A stretch of 64,000 bases of DNA from Rubellimicrobium arenae. GTDB lineage: Bacteria; Pseudomonadota; Alphaproteobacteria; Rhodobacterales; Rhodobacteraceae. Every line of letters starts with the position of its first letter. Within the stretch, counting starts at the first letter, position 1. The stretch covers positions 62,001-126,000 of the forward strand of contig NZ_JAFMST010000007.1 in the NCBI RefSeq assembly GCF_017916275.1, given 5' to 3'. A program made the translations under genes and the position numbers. Shown piece by piece: positions 8,531 to 16,520 of the stretch. A model generated the notes under the pieces. It was not told the origin of the DNA and did no database searches. It saw nothing but the letters and a program-made list of their open reading frames with translations.

Positions 8531-8974
8531 ATGACAGAATGGGGTCCGGCGGTGTTTTGGCAAACGAAAAGCGTCGGGATGATGACCGTGGTCGCGCTCC
8601 AGGCTCTTCCCGCGGCGGCCGCCGACCTCCGGATCGAGGTGACGGGCCTGCGCAACGCGAACGGCACCGTCTATGCGGCCGTCTGCAGGGAAGACGAGTT
8701 CCTTAGCCCGGCCTGCGCCTACCATGGCAGCGCCCCCGCGACAGGCGGCGTGGTGACCGTGACCGGGGTGCCCCCCGGAACCTATGCCGTCCAGGTCATC
8801 CATGACGAGAACGACAACCAGACGCTCGACCGTCCGGGCTTCCTGCCGACCGAAGGAATGGGCTTCTCGCGCGATGCGCCGATGCGATTCGGGCCGCCGC
8901 AATGGCGGGACGCGTCCTTCGCGCTCGAGGACCCCGGCGCGACCGTGCGCCTGAGCATGAGGTACTTCCAGTGA
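8531..8974 (+). CDS. Periplasmic DUF2141 family protein
   Basis: About 147 residues. The hydrophobic MMTVVALQALPAAAA stretch followed by ADLRIEV looks like a Sec signal peptide with cleavage near AAA-A. The mature part is the DUF2141 beta-sandwich: LRIEVTGLRNANGTVYAAVC, GTYAVQVIHDENDNQTLD and GFLPTEGMGFSRDAP are its conserved blocks. Function of DUF2141 is not established; members often sit in carotenoid or outer-membrane lipid loci. Start choice is uncertain: ATG 8531 gives an odd Trp/Glu-containing n-region, and ATG 8578 gives a shorter signal. Its stop overlaps the next gene's GTG, so it heads the rightward carotenoid operon. Confidence 0.85.
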   Translation: MTEWGPAVFWQTKSVGMMTVVALQALPAAAADLRIEVTGLRNANGTVYAAVCREDEFLSPACAYHGSAPATGGVVTVTGVPPGTYAVQVIHDENDNQTLDRPGFLPTEGMGFSRDAPMRFGPPQWRDASFALEDPGATVRLSMRYFQ

Positions 8975-10518
8975 GGATGTTGCGACGGGGCCCCCAGGCG
9001 GGGCGTCGGGTCGCGGTGATCGGAGCCGGGCCGGGGGGCCTGGCCGCGGCGATGCTCGCCCGCGCGGCGGGGGCCGAGGTGACGGTGCTGGAACGCGCAG
9101 CCAAGGTCGGCGGGCGCACGGCCAGCATCGAGCAGGACGGCTACGTCTTCGACACCGGGCCGACGTTCTTCCTGTATCCCGAGATCCCGCGCGAGATCTT
9201 TGCCGCCTGCGGCTTCGACTTCGACGCCATGGTGCCGATGAAGCGGCTCGACCCGATGTACCGCCTTCGCTTCGACGACGGGCGCACCTTCGACGCGACG
9301 CCGGACGTGGACCGCCTCAAGGCCGAGGTCGCGCGGATCGATCCGGAGGATGCGAAGAACGTCGAGGCCTATCTGGCCGACAACCTCGCCAAGTTCGAGG
9401 CCTTCAAGCCGGTGCTGCAGAAGCCGTTCCTGAACCTCGGCGCCTTTGCCGACGCGGACATGCTGCGCGCCCTGCCCCACCTGCGGCCCTGGGCGACGGT
9501 GGACGCGGACCTTAGGCGCTGGTTCCGGCACCCGGACACCCGGCTCGCCTTTTCGTTCCAGTCCAAGTACCTGGGCATGTCGCCCTTCAAGTGCCCGTCG
9601 CTGTTCACGATTCTGGCCCATATCGAATACGGGCACGGCGTCTTCCATCCCTTGGGCGGTTGCAACGCCATTCCCCGGGCGATGGCGGACTGCCTGTCGC
9701 GCATGGGCGTGGAGGTCCGCCTGTCGGAGCCCGTGGAGGAGTTGCTGTTTGACGGCCGCCGCGCCACCGGGGCACGAACCTCCAGGGGCACCTACGACGC
9801 GGACGCCGTGGTGGTGAACGCCGACTTCGCCCATGCCATGAAGAGCCTCGTCCCCGACCGGCTCCGGCGGCGCTGGACGGACGCCAGGATCGACTCCAAG
9901 AGCTACTCCTGCTCGACCTTCATGCTCTACCTCGGCGTGGAGGGGACGTTCCCCGACCTCGCCCACCACACGATCTTCCTGAGCCGCGACTACGAGCGGA
10001 ACATCCGCGAGATCGAGGCGGGCCAGGCGCCCTTCGAGCCGTCGATCTACGTCCAGAACGCCAGCGTCACCGACCCGTCGCTGGCCCCGCCCGGGCATTC
10101 CGCGCTCTATGTGCTGGTGCCGGTCGGCAACCTGGCGGCCGGGACGGACTGGCAGGCCATCGTCGCGCCCTACCGCGAGGCGGTGCTGGATCGGCTGAAG
10201 ATCCTCACCGGCCATGACCTGCGCCCGTTGATCCGGACCGAACGCATGCTGGCGCCACCCGACTGGCGCGACATGGGCATCCACAACGGGGCGACGTTCA
10301 ACCTCGCGCATAACCTGGGCCAGATGCTGCACCTTCGGCCCCGGAACCGCTTCGAGGACCTGGACGGCGTCTATCTGACAGGCGGCGGCACCCATCCGGG
10401 CAGCGGCCTGCCCACCATCTTCGAATCGGCCCGGATCGCGACCAAGCTCCTGGCCAGGGACCTGGGACTGGACGCGTCACGCGTCCCGGAAAGCGCATTG
10501 ACGGAGGCGGCGGAATGA
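8971..10518 (+). CDS. CrtI/CrtN-family carotenoid desaturase (first of two)
   Basis: About 515 residues, FAD-dependent. The N-terminal VAVIGAGPGGLAAAMLARA motif, VLERAAKVGGRTASI, FDTGPTFFLYPEI and the C-terminal LTGGGTHPGSGLPTIFESA are hallmarks of phytoene or dehydrosqualene desaturases and carotenoid oxidases. With hpnCDE supplying squalene and no phytoene synthase in view, a C30 substrate (squalene to diapo-carotenes, CrtN-like) is inferred. GTG 8971 is chosen: it overlaps the DUF2141 stop and has TGAGG eight bases upstream; ATG 8977 is the alternative. It overlaps the next desaturase by ATGA. Which paralogue desaturates and which oxidises cannot be read from sequence. Confidence 0.88.
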   Translation: MRMLRRGPQAGRRVAVIGAGPGGLAAAMLARAAGAEVTVLERAAKVGGRTASIEQDGYVFDTGPTFFLYPEIPREIFAACGFDFDAMVPMKRLDPMYRLRFDDGRTFDATPDVDRLKAEVARIDPEDAKNVEAYLADNLAKFEAFKPVLQKPFLNLGAFADADMLRALPHLRPWATVDADLRRWFRHPDTRLAFSFQSKYLGMSPFKCPSLFTILAHIEYGHGVFHPLGGCNAIPRAMADCLSRMGVEVRLSEPVEELLFDGRRATGARTSRGTYDADAVVVNADFAHAMKSLVPDRLRRRWTDARIDSKSYSCSTFMLYLGVEGTFPDLAHHTIFLSRDYERNIREIEAGQAPFEPSIYVQNASVTDPSLAPPGHSALYVLVPVGNLAAGTDWQAIVAPYREAVLDRLKILTGHDLRPLIRTERMLAPPDWRDMGIHNGATFNLAHNLGQMLHLRPRNRFEDLDGVYLTGGGTHPGSGLPTIFESARIATKLLARDLGLDASRVPESALTEAAE

Positions 10519-12044
10519 GGATCGGGGGGACGGGGATCATCGGCGGGGGGCTGGGGGGCCTCGCGGCGGCCTGCACCTTGGCGGCCAGGGGCCACAAGGT
10601 CACGCTGTTCGAGAAGAACCCCTGGCTGGGCGGCAAGGCGGCCGTGCTGGAGGAAGGCGGCTTCCGCTTTGACATGGGGCCAACGATCCTGACCATGCCG
10701 CGCGTGCTGGAACGGATCTTCTCCGAGGCCGGCCGCGACATGTCGGACTACCTCCAGCTCATCCGGCTCGACCCGCAGTGGCGCTGCTTCTACGACGACG
10801 GCACCGTCCTCGACCTGCGCGAGACGCAGGAGGACGCGCGCGCGGCGATCGGGGCGATCTCGCCTCGCGATGCCAAGGGCTTCGACGACTTCATGGCGGT
10901 GGCGCGCCGCCTGGCCGACGTGTCCGACAAGTTCTTCTTCTGGAAGTCCGTCGAAGACCTGAAAGACACGATGAACCTGAAGGCGAACATGACTCTCAGC
11001 ACGCTGTCGGACGTGCTGAGCCTCCGGATGCACCGGACGGTCGCGGGCCAGATCAAGAAGAACATCGCCGACGCGCGCGTGCGGCAGATGCTGGAGCATT
11101 TCATCCAGTATGTCGGCAGCAGCCCCCTTGGCGCCCCTGCGGTTCTTTGCGGCATCGCGCAGATGCAGCTGGGCGAAGGGGTCTGGTATCCGATGGGCGG
11201 CACCCGCGCGGTGCCCCTCGCGCTGACGCGCCTGGCCGAGGAGCTGGGCGTGGACTTCCGCACCGGCGTCGACGTCGCGCGGATCGAGACGCACATCGGC
11301 CTGGCGCAAGCCATCATCACCGCGGACGGCGAACGGATCGAGTTCGACCGGATCGTGTCGAACATGGATTCGATCCGCACCTACCGGGAGCTGGTCGGCG
11401 GCCAGGCCTGGGAGGACTTTTCACGCGGGCGCAAGCGTGAGGCGGCCTGCTCGGGGGTGGTGCTCTATCTCGGCCTCGATCGCGCCTACGATCACCTCGC
11501 CCACCACAACTTCGTCTTTTCCCGCGACCCGGAGGAGGAGTTCGGCGCGATCTACGACAAGGGCGAGCCTGCCCCCGACCCCACGGCCTACATCGCCGCC
11601 CCCGCGCGGACCGAATCCGCCGTCGCCCCGGAGGGCGGCGAGGCGCTCTATGTCCTCGTCCACACGCCCTACCTGCGGGACCGGCACGACTGGTCGAAGA
11701 TGCTCCCTGCCTATCGCCGCACGATCCTCGACAAGCTCGCCCGCACCGCAGGGATGGGCGACATCGAGGAACGGATCGTGGTGGAGCGGACGCTCACGCC
11801 GCAGGACATCCACGACCGCTACAAGGTGCTGAACGGGGCCATCTACGGCCTTGCCTCGCACGGGAAGGTGATGGGCGCCTTCAAGCCCGGGAACCGGTCG
11901 CGGCAGGTGCGCAACCTTTATCTCGCGGGCGGGTCGGCGCATCCGGGTCCGGGGATGCCCATGGCGCTCATGTCCGGGTGGATCGCCGCGGATTCGCTGC
12001 ACAAGGACGCCGTCTCGAACGCCGACACCGTCGCCGCGCAGTGA
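10515..12044 (+). CDS. CrtI/CrtP-family carotenoid desaturase/oxidase (second of two)
   Basis: 509 residues. FAD motif GIIGGGLGGLAAACTLAARG, then LFEKNPWLGGKAAVL and FRFDMGPTILTMP. The C-terminus has LYLAGGSAHPGPGMPMALMSG, a variant seen in CrtN/CrtP-type enzymes. It is a clear paralogue of the preceding gene but diverged in the middle third. In C30 pathways one such enzyme makes the polyene and the other oxidises terminal methyl groups to aldehyde; that division is known for staphylococcal CrtN/CrtP and is only inferred here. Start overlaps the previous stop (ATGA); the next gene starts at GTG within its own stop. Confidence 0.88.
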   Translation: MRIGGTGIIGGGLGGLAAACTLAARGHKVTLFEKNPWLGGKAAVLEEGGFRFDMGPTILTMPRVLERIFSEAGRDMSDYLQLIRLDPQWRCFYDDGTVLDLRETQEDARAAIGAISPRDAKGFDDFMAVARRLADVSDKFFFWKSVEDLKDTMNLKANMTLSTLSDVLSLRMHRTVAGQIKKNIADARVRQMLEHFIQYVGSSPLGAPAVLCGIAQMQLGEGVWYPMGGTRAVPLALTRLAEELGVDFRTGVDVARIETHIGLAQAIITADGERIEFDRIVSNMDSIRTYRELVGGQAWEDFSRGRKREAACSGVVLYLGLDRAYDHLAHHNFVFSRDPEEEFGAIYDKGEPAPDPTAYIAAPARTESAVAPEGGEALYVLVHTPYLRDRHDWSKMLPAYRRTILDKLARTAGMGDIEERIVVERTLTPQDIHDRYKVLNGAIYGLASHGKVMGAFKPGNRSRQVRNLYLAGGSAHPGPGMPMALMSGWIAADSLHKDAVSNADTVAAQ

Positions 12045-12841
12045 GCGCGCCCATCCACGGCCAGGACCCGTCGCAGGACCCAGTGGCGCTGCGGCATGCC
12101 GGCATGACCCGGTTCTTTTCGGCGATCATGGCGCGGCAGATGGCCTCGTCCTTTCGCGCCGTGCGGCTGGCCCGGCCCGGCCTTCCCGACCTGCCCCGGG
12201 ATCGGCCGTTGGTGGTCTACTCCAACCACCCCTCCTGGTGGGACCCTGCCTTCTACATCGTGCTCCATTCCCGCCTGTTTCCGGGCCGGGACGGCTACGG
12301 GCCGATGGAAGAGGCGATGCTGAAGCGCTACGGCTTCTTCCGCCGCGTCGGAATCTTCGGCGTGAGCGAAGGCCGGTCGGGGGCGGCCCGCTTCCTGAAT
12401 GTCTCCCAGGCGATCCTCTCGGACCCGGGGCGGATGCTCTGGGTCACGGCCCAAGGGCGCTTTGCCGACCCTCGGGAGCGGCCGCTCGGCCTTCGTCCCG
12501 GCGTGGCGCACCTGATGGCCCGGATGCCCCAGGCCGTCGCCGTGCCCCTGGCCCTGGAGTATCCGTTCTGGAGCGAGAAGCGGCCCGAGGCGCTGGCGCT
12601 CTTCGGCCAGCCCCTCGAGGGCCCCGCCGACGCCGCCGGGTGGGGCCGCAGGCTGGAGGACGCGCTGACCGGGACCTGCGACCATCTCGCGGCCCTTTCG
12701 GCGGCCCGCGACCCCTCGGCCTTCGTCAATCTCCTGGCCGGAACGTCCGGCGTGGGCGGCGTCTACGGGGCCTGGCTGCGGCTCAAGGCCCTGCGACGGG
12801 GGGAGCGGCACGTTCCCGACCACCTCGCCGAGGAGCCGTGA
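12041..12841 (+). CDS. PlsC-like acyltransferase of the carotenoid operon
   Basis: About 266 residues. The NHPSWWDP segment is the HX4D catalytic motif of glycerolphosphate-type acyltransferases, and GRSGAARFLNVSQAIL plus LWVTAQGRFADPRERPLGLRPG covers the second and third blocks. It probably esterifies a fatty acid to the sugar of a carotenoid glycoside, as CrtO does in staphyloxanthin synthesis; the role is inferred from neighbours. GTG 12041 overlaps the preceding stop; ATGs further upstream lie inside the desaturase gene. Its own stop overlaps the next start (TGATG). Confidence 0.85.
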   Translation: MSAPIHGQDPSQDPVALRHAGMTRFFSAIMARQMASSFRAVRLARPGLPDLPRDRPLVVYSNHPSWWDPAFYIVLHSRLFPGRDGYGPMEEAMLKRYGFFRRVGIFGVSEGRSGAARFLNVSQAILSDPGRMLWVTAQGRFADPRERPLGLRPGVAHLMARMPQAVAVPLALEYPFWSEKRPEALALFGQPLEGPADAAGWGRRLEDALTGTCDHLAALSAARDPSAFVNLLAGTSGVGGVYGAWLRLKALRRGERHVPDHLAEEP

Positions 12842-13950
12842 TGCTGGCCTTGGCCCTGCTCGCCCTGGCCTTGGCGGCGCTTTACGCCGGGATGACCTTC
12901 GCGAACCTCCGGGCCTACGCGCCGCCGCCCCAGGCCGGTCCGGGCCAGCCGCGGGTTTCCGTCCTCATTCCCGCCCGCGACGAGGAAACCAACATCGGCG
13001 CGGTTCTCGACAGCGTGCTGGCCTCCCGCGGCATCGAGCTCGAGGTCGTGGTCCTGGACGACGGCTCGTCGGACGGGACGGCACGGATCGTGCGGGCCTG
13101 GACCGCCCGGGACCCGCGCGTGCGCCTGGTCGACGGCGCGCCGCTTCCGGCTGGCTGGGTCGGCAAGCAGCACGCCTGCTGGCAACTGTCCCTGGCCGCG
13201 CGGCACCCGCTGCTCATCTATGTGGACGCGGATGTGAGGGTGCACCCCGACGCCCTGGCCCGCCTTGCCGCCTTCATGGAGCGCGGGCGGCTGGGTCTGG
13301 GGAGCGGCTTCCCGCGCCAGATCGCGCTGACCCTGGGCGAGAAGATCGCGATCCCGCAGATCTTCGTCGTGCTGCTGGGCTACCTGCCGCTGCAACTGGC
13401 CCGCCGCCATGCCACGGACCCGCGATTTGCCGCGGCCTGCGGCCAGATCCTGTCTGTCACGCGCGAGGCCTACGACACCTCCGGAGGCCATGCCGCCCTC
13501 AGGGGGACGATCCATGACGGCCTCGGGCTGGCCCGCGCCGTCAGGTCGGCCGGGTTCGCAACCGATCTGTGCGATCTCACGGAGCTGGCGACGTGCCGGA
13601 TGTATTCGACCTGGGCCGATCTCTGGGCCGGGTTCTCCAAGAACGCCCGGGAGGGCATGGCGACGCCTCGGGCGCTGCCGATCTGGACGCTGCTCCTGGG
13701 GGGCGGCCACATCCTGCCGGTCCTGCTGCTGATCCTGGCGGACGGAGCCGCGTTCCGGATCGCCGGCCTTGCGGCGCTCCTGGTCTGGGCCGCCTCGGCG
13801 GCCGTCGCCGCGCGGACCAGGGCCTCCTGGCTTTCGGCGTTGCTGCATCCGGCCGGAGTGGCGGTGACCCTGGCGATCCAGTGGACCGCGCTCCTGCGGG
13901 GACGGCGGCGCAGCCCCGCCGTCTGGCGGGGGCGGACCTACGACCTATGA
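12841..13950 (+). CDS. GT2 glycosyltransferase, CrtQ-like
   Basis: 369 residues, membrane-linked family 2 glycosyltransferase. One N-terminal membrane helix (residues 1-20), then SVLIPARDEETNIGAVLDSV, VVVLDDGSSDGT, and YVDADVRVHPDAL with the DXD-type motif, and PAGWVGKQHACWQ typical of CrtQ/hopanoid-type transferases. Two or three hydrophobic helices end the protein. In C30 pathways CrtQ glucosylates the diapo-carotenoic acid. ATG 12841 overlaps the acyltransferase stop and its own stop overlaps the sulfotransferase start, so these genes are translationally coupled. Confidence 0.87.
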   Translation: MLALALLALALAALYAGMTFANLRAYAPPPQAGPGQPRVSVLIPARDEETNIGAVLDSVLASRGIELEVVVLDDGSSDGTARIVRAWTARDPRVRLVDGAPLPAGWVGKQHACWQLSLAARHPLLIYVDADVRVHPDALARLAAFMERGRLGLGSGFPRQIALTLGEKIAIPQIFVVLLGYLPLQLARRHATDPRFAAACGQILSVTREAYDTSGGHAALRGTIHDGLGLARAVRSAGFATDLCDLTELATCRMYSTWADLWAGFSKNAREGMATPRALPIWTLLLGGGHILPVLLLILADGAAFRIAGLAALLVWAASAAVAARTRASWLSALLHPAGVAVTLAIQWTALLRGRRRSPAVWRGRTYDL

Positions 13951-15044
13951 CCGGGTTTCCCTGGCATCGCGTGTTCCACCCTCTCTGCGGCGCGGACCCC
14001 CTGACCCTCCTGGCGCTCGCGGCGCGGAACGGCCCACCATCGCCCAAGGGGTGGCCCGCCTATGCCGTGGCGCTGATGACCTCGGTCGTGCGCCTGCCCT
14101 TCACCACGCTGGACCTCGCCTGGGGCGCGCTCTCACCGACGCCGCTGGGGGCGCCGGTCTTCATCGTGGGCTACCCCCGGAGCGGGACCACCCATCTCCA
14201 CAACCTCATGGCCGCCTCGGGCGCCTTTGCCACGGCCTCCCCCGTTCTTGCGGCCATGCCCTGGGAAGCCCGGAGCCTGGCCCCGATCGCCAAGCCGTTC
14301 ATCGACCCTTATCTCCCCCGGACCCGGCTGATCGATGGCGTCGCCATGGGTCCGGACGCCCCCACCGAGGACGAGGTCGGCCTCGCCAACCTCGGCCCCG
14401 ATTCGTATTTCCACGCGATCTACTTTCCGCGGCACTTCGCCCGCGACTACCGCGAAGGCCTGGCGGATCCGGCCGGACCCGCACGACGCCGCGCAATCCG
14501 GCGCTACGTGGCCGCCCTGGGCCGCCGCGCGAGGGGGCGCCCCCTGCTGCTCAAGAATCCGGCCTATACCGCCGAGATCGCGACGCTGCTGGGGCTGTTC
14601 CCCGACGCGCGGATCGTCCACATCCACCGCGACCCCCGGGCCGTCTTCGCGTCCTCCCGCCGCGCGCTCCGGCGAACCCTGCGGGAGCTTGCGCTTCAGG
14701 ACTTCGGCGGGGCGGACATCGACGGGGCGGTGCTGGAAACCTACCCTCTGGTCATGCGCGCCCTGCGCGAGCAGGCGACCGGCCTCGGGCCGCGGCAGTT
14801 CGCCGAGGTGGCCTTCGAGGACCTGGTCGCCGATCCCAAGGCCGTGCTGCGTCGGCTCTGGCAGCGGCTCGGCCTTCCGGATGCGCCCGGCGCGATGGCC
14901 CGGGTCGACACGCACCTGGCCGAGGTCGCGGGCTTCCGCCCCGAAGGCGGCCGGCTCGATGCCGAGGACCTGCACCGTCTCCGCTCGGCCTGGCCCGAGG
15001 AGATGGCGCTTTACGGCACGGCTAGCGCAGCAGGAACCGGATGA
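13947..15044 (+). CDS. Sulfotransferase family protein in the carotenoid operon
   Basis: 365 residues. The 5'-phosphosulfate-binding loop is in VFIVGYPRSGTTHLHNLM (about residues 69-86), and the 3'-phosphate-binding region is ARIVHIHRDPRAVFASSRRAL. Both are typical of PAPS-dependent sulfotransferases. The start overlaps the glycosyltransferase stop (ATGA), so it belongs to the carotenoid operon. A product sulfated on the sugar or on the polyene end is therefore inferred. It overlaps the convergent aldehyde dehydrogenase gene by 23 bases. Non-sulfating members of this superfamily exist, so activity needs testing. Confidence 0.85.
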   Translation: MTGFPWHRVFHPLCGADPLTLLALAARNGPPSPKGWPAYAVALMTSVVRLPFTTLDLAWGALSPTPLGAPVFIVGYPRSGTTHLHNLMAASGAFATASPVLAAMPWEARSLAPIAKPFIDPYLPRTRLIDGVAMGPDAPTEDEVGLANLGPDSYFHAIYFPRHFARDYREGLADPAGPARRRAIRRYVAALGRRARGRPLLLKNPAYTAEIATLLGLFPDARIVHIHRDPRAVFASSRRALRRTLRELALQDFGGADIDGAVLETYPLVMRALREQATGLGPRQFAEVAFEDLVADPKAVLRRLWQRLGLPDAPGAMARVDTHLAEVAGFRPEGGRLDAEDLHRLRSAWPEEMALYGTASAAGTG

Positions 15045-16404
15045 TCCGCTCCACCGTCGCGCCAAAGGGCGGCCGGGCGAGCCGGGCCGGCATGAGGCGC
15101 GAGGCCACCATTACGCTGCGGGGCCGCGTGAAGGTCAGGAAGCCCTCGTGCCCGTGGTAGGTGCCCAGGCCGGATTCCCCTGCCCCGCCGAACGGCAGCG
15201 CATGAGCCGCGACATGCAGGAGGCAGTCGTTGATGAGCGCGCCGCCGGACCGCACCCGCGCCACCACGCCTTCGCAGGCCGCGCGGTTCCGCCCGAAGAC
15301 ATAAAGAGCGAGCGGACAGGGCCGGGCATTCACGAAGGCCTCGGCCTGCGCCGGATCGTCGTAGGGAACGAGAGGCAGGACCGGCCCGAAGATCTCCTCG
15401 TGCATCAGGGCTGAGTCCGCGTCCGGGTCAACGACCGCCCAGGCCCCGAGCCTGGGCGCGGGGGGCATCGGCTCCATCAGCGGCACGGCGCGCTGCCCTT
15501 GCAGCAGCCCCTTGAGGCGGTCCCGGTCCTGCGGGCGCGCGATGGCCGCGTAGTCCGGCCCCATGGGATCGGGATAGAGCGCCCGAGTCGCGCCCTGGAT
15601 CGCCGCCAATGCCTCCTGCATCCGGGACCGGGGCACGAGGACATAGTCCGGGGCCACGCAGGTCTGTCCCGCCGAGAACAGCTTGCCCGCCATCAGCGAC
15701 CGCGCCGCCTCGGCCAGATCGACGTCGGGCAGGAGGATCGCCGGCGACTTGCCGCCCAGCTCCAGGGTCACCGGAACGAGGTTCCGCGCCGCCGCCGCCG
15801 CGACCATCCGTCCCGTCCGTGTCGACCCGGTGAAGAACAGCCCATCGAGCGGCAGTTCGGCGATGGCGCGCGCTTCCTCGGTCCCGCCCTCGATCACGCG
15901 GACCAGATCCGGGGGAAGCGCCGCGCCCGCGATCCGCGCCAGCTCGGCCGCCGTTCGGGGCGTGACCTCCGAGGGCTTGAGCAGGACCCGGTTGCCCCCG
16001 GCCAGCGCCGCGACCAGCGGCATGAGCGTCAGCTGGACGGGGTAGTTCCAGGGGCCGATGATGCCGACCCGGCCCAGAGGCACCCGCTCCACCCGACCGG
16101 AGGCGCCCAGGAACTCGGGCGGGAGCGCGACGCGGCGCGCCTTGGTCCATCGTTTCAGCCGCCCGAGCACCCAGTCGATATGGGCCAGCACGAGGGCGAC
16201 CTCGGCCATCATGGTCTCGACCCGGGGCCGACCGCCGAAATCGGCATCGATCGCGGCGGCGAGGGGTTCGGCCGCCTCCTGCACCGCCCGCCGGAGAGCC
16301 GACAGATGCGACCTCCGCCCGGCCAGGTCGGGGGCCGGCGCGGTCAGGGCGTCGAAGGCCCCGCGCACGCGGGCCGCCGCTTCGAATCCGGTGCCGCCGT
16401 CCAT
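15022..16404 (-). CDS. Aldehyde dehydrogenase (coniferyl-aldehyde/CrtNc-like)
   Basis: 460 residues, NAD(P)-dependent. Visible: IIGPWNYPVQLTLMPLVAAL cofactor loop, FTGSTRTGR, catalytic Glu in LELGGKSP (about residue 215) and catalytic Cys in SAGQTCVAPD (about residue 249), and HEEIFGPVLPL. The short class (no long oligomerisation tail) matches aldehyde dehydrogenases that oxidise apo-carotenals to carotenoic acids. Placed opposite to the carotenoid operon and ending inside it, it most likely makes the terminal carboxylate that CrtQ glycosylates. Its C-terminal MPARLARPPFGATVERIIRFLLR may associate with membrane, as in the fatty-aldehyde enzymes. Confidence 0.9.
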   Translation of the reverse strand: MDGGTGFEAAARVRGAFDALTAPAPDLAGRRSHLSALRRAVQEAAEPLAAAIDADFGGRPRVETMMAEVALVLAHIDWVLGRLKRWTKARRVALPPEFLGASGRVERVPLGRVGIIGPWNYPVQLTLMPLVAALAGGNRVLLKPSEVTPRTAAELARIAGAALPPDLVRVIEGGTEEARAIAELPLDGLFFTGSTRTGRMVAAAAARNLVPVTLELGGKSPAILLPDVDLAEAARSLMAGKLFSAGQTCVAPDYVLVPRSRMQEALAAIQGATRALYPDPMGPDYAAIARPQDRDRLKGLLQGQRAVPLMEPMPPAPRLGAWAVVDPDADSALMHEEIFGPVLPLVPYDDPAQAEAFVNARPCPLALYVFGRNRAACEGVVARVRSGGALINDCLLHVAAHALPFGGAGESGLGTYHGHEGFLTFTRPRSVMVASRLMPARLARPPFGATVERIIRFLLR

Positions 16405-16520
16405 CCGGGCCTCCTGTCACGCCCCGATCGGGCCTTGGGCAAGCTAGGCTGCCCGCGCGCATCGGACAACCGGCGCGCAGGCCTACCCCTCGTCCATGCC
16501 GTTTCCTGAACGGAGAGGGG

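Noticed and set aside
8782-10395. 537-codon minus-strand ORF opposite the first carotenoid desaturase
   Set aside because: Shadow of the desaturase; no domain features.
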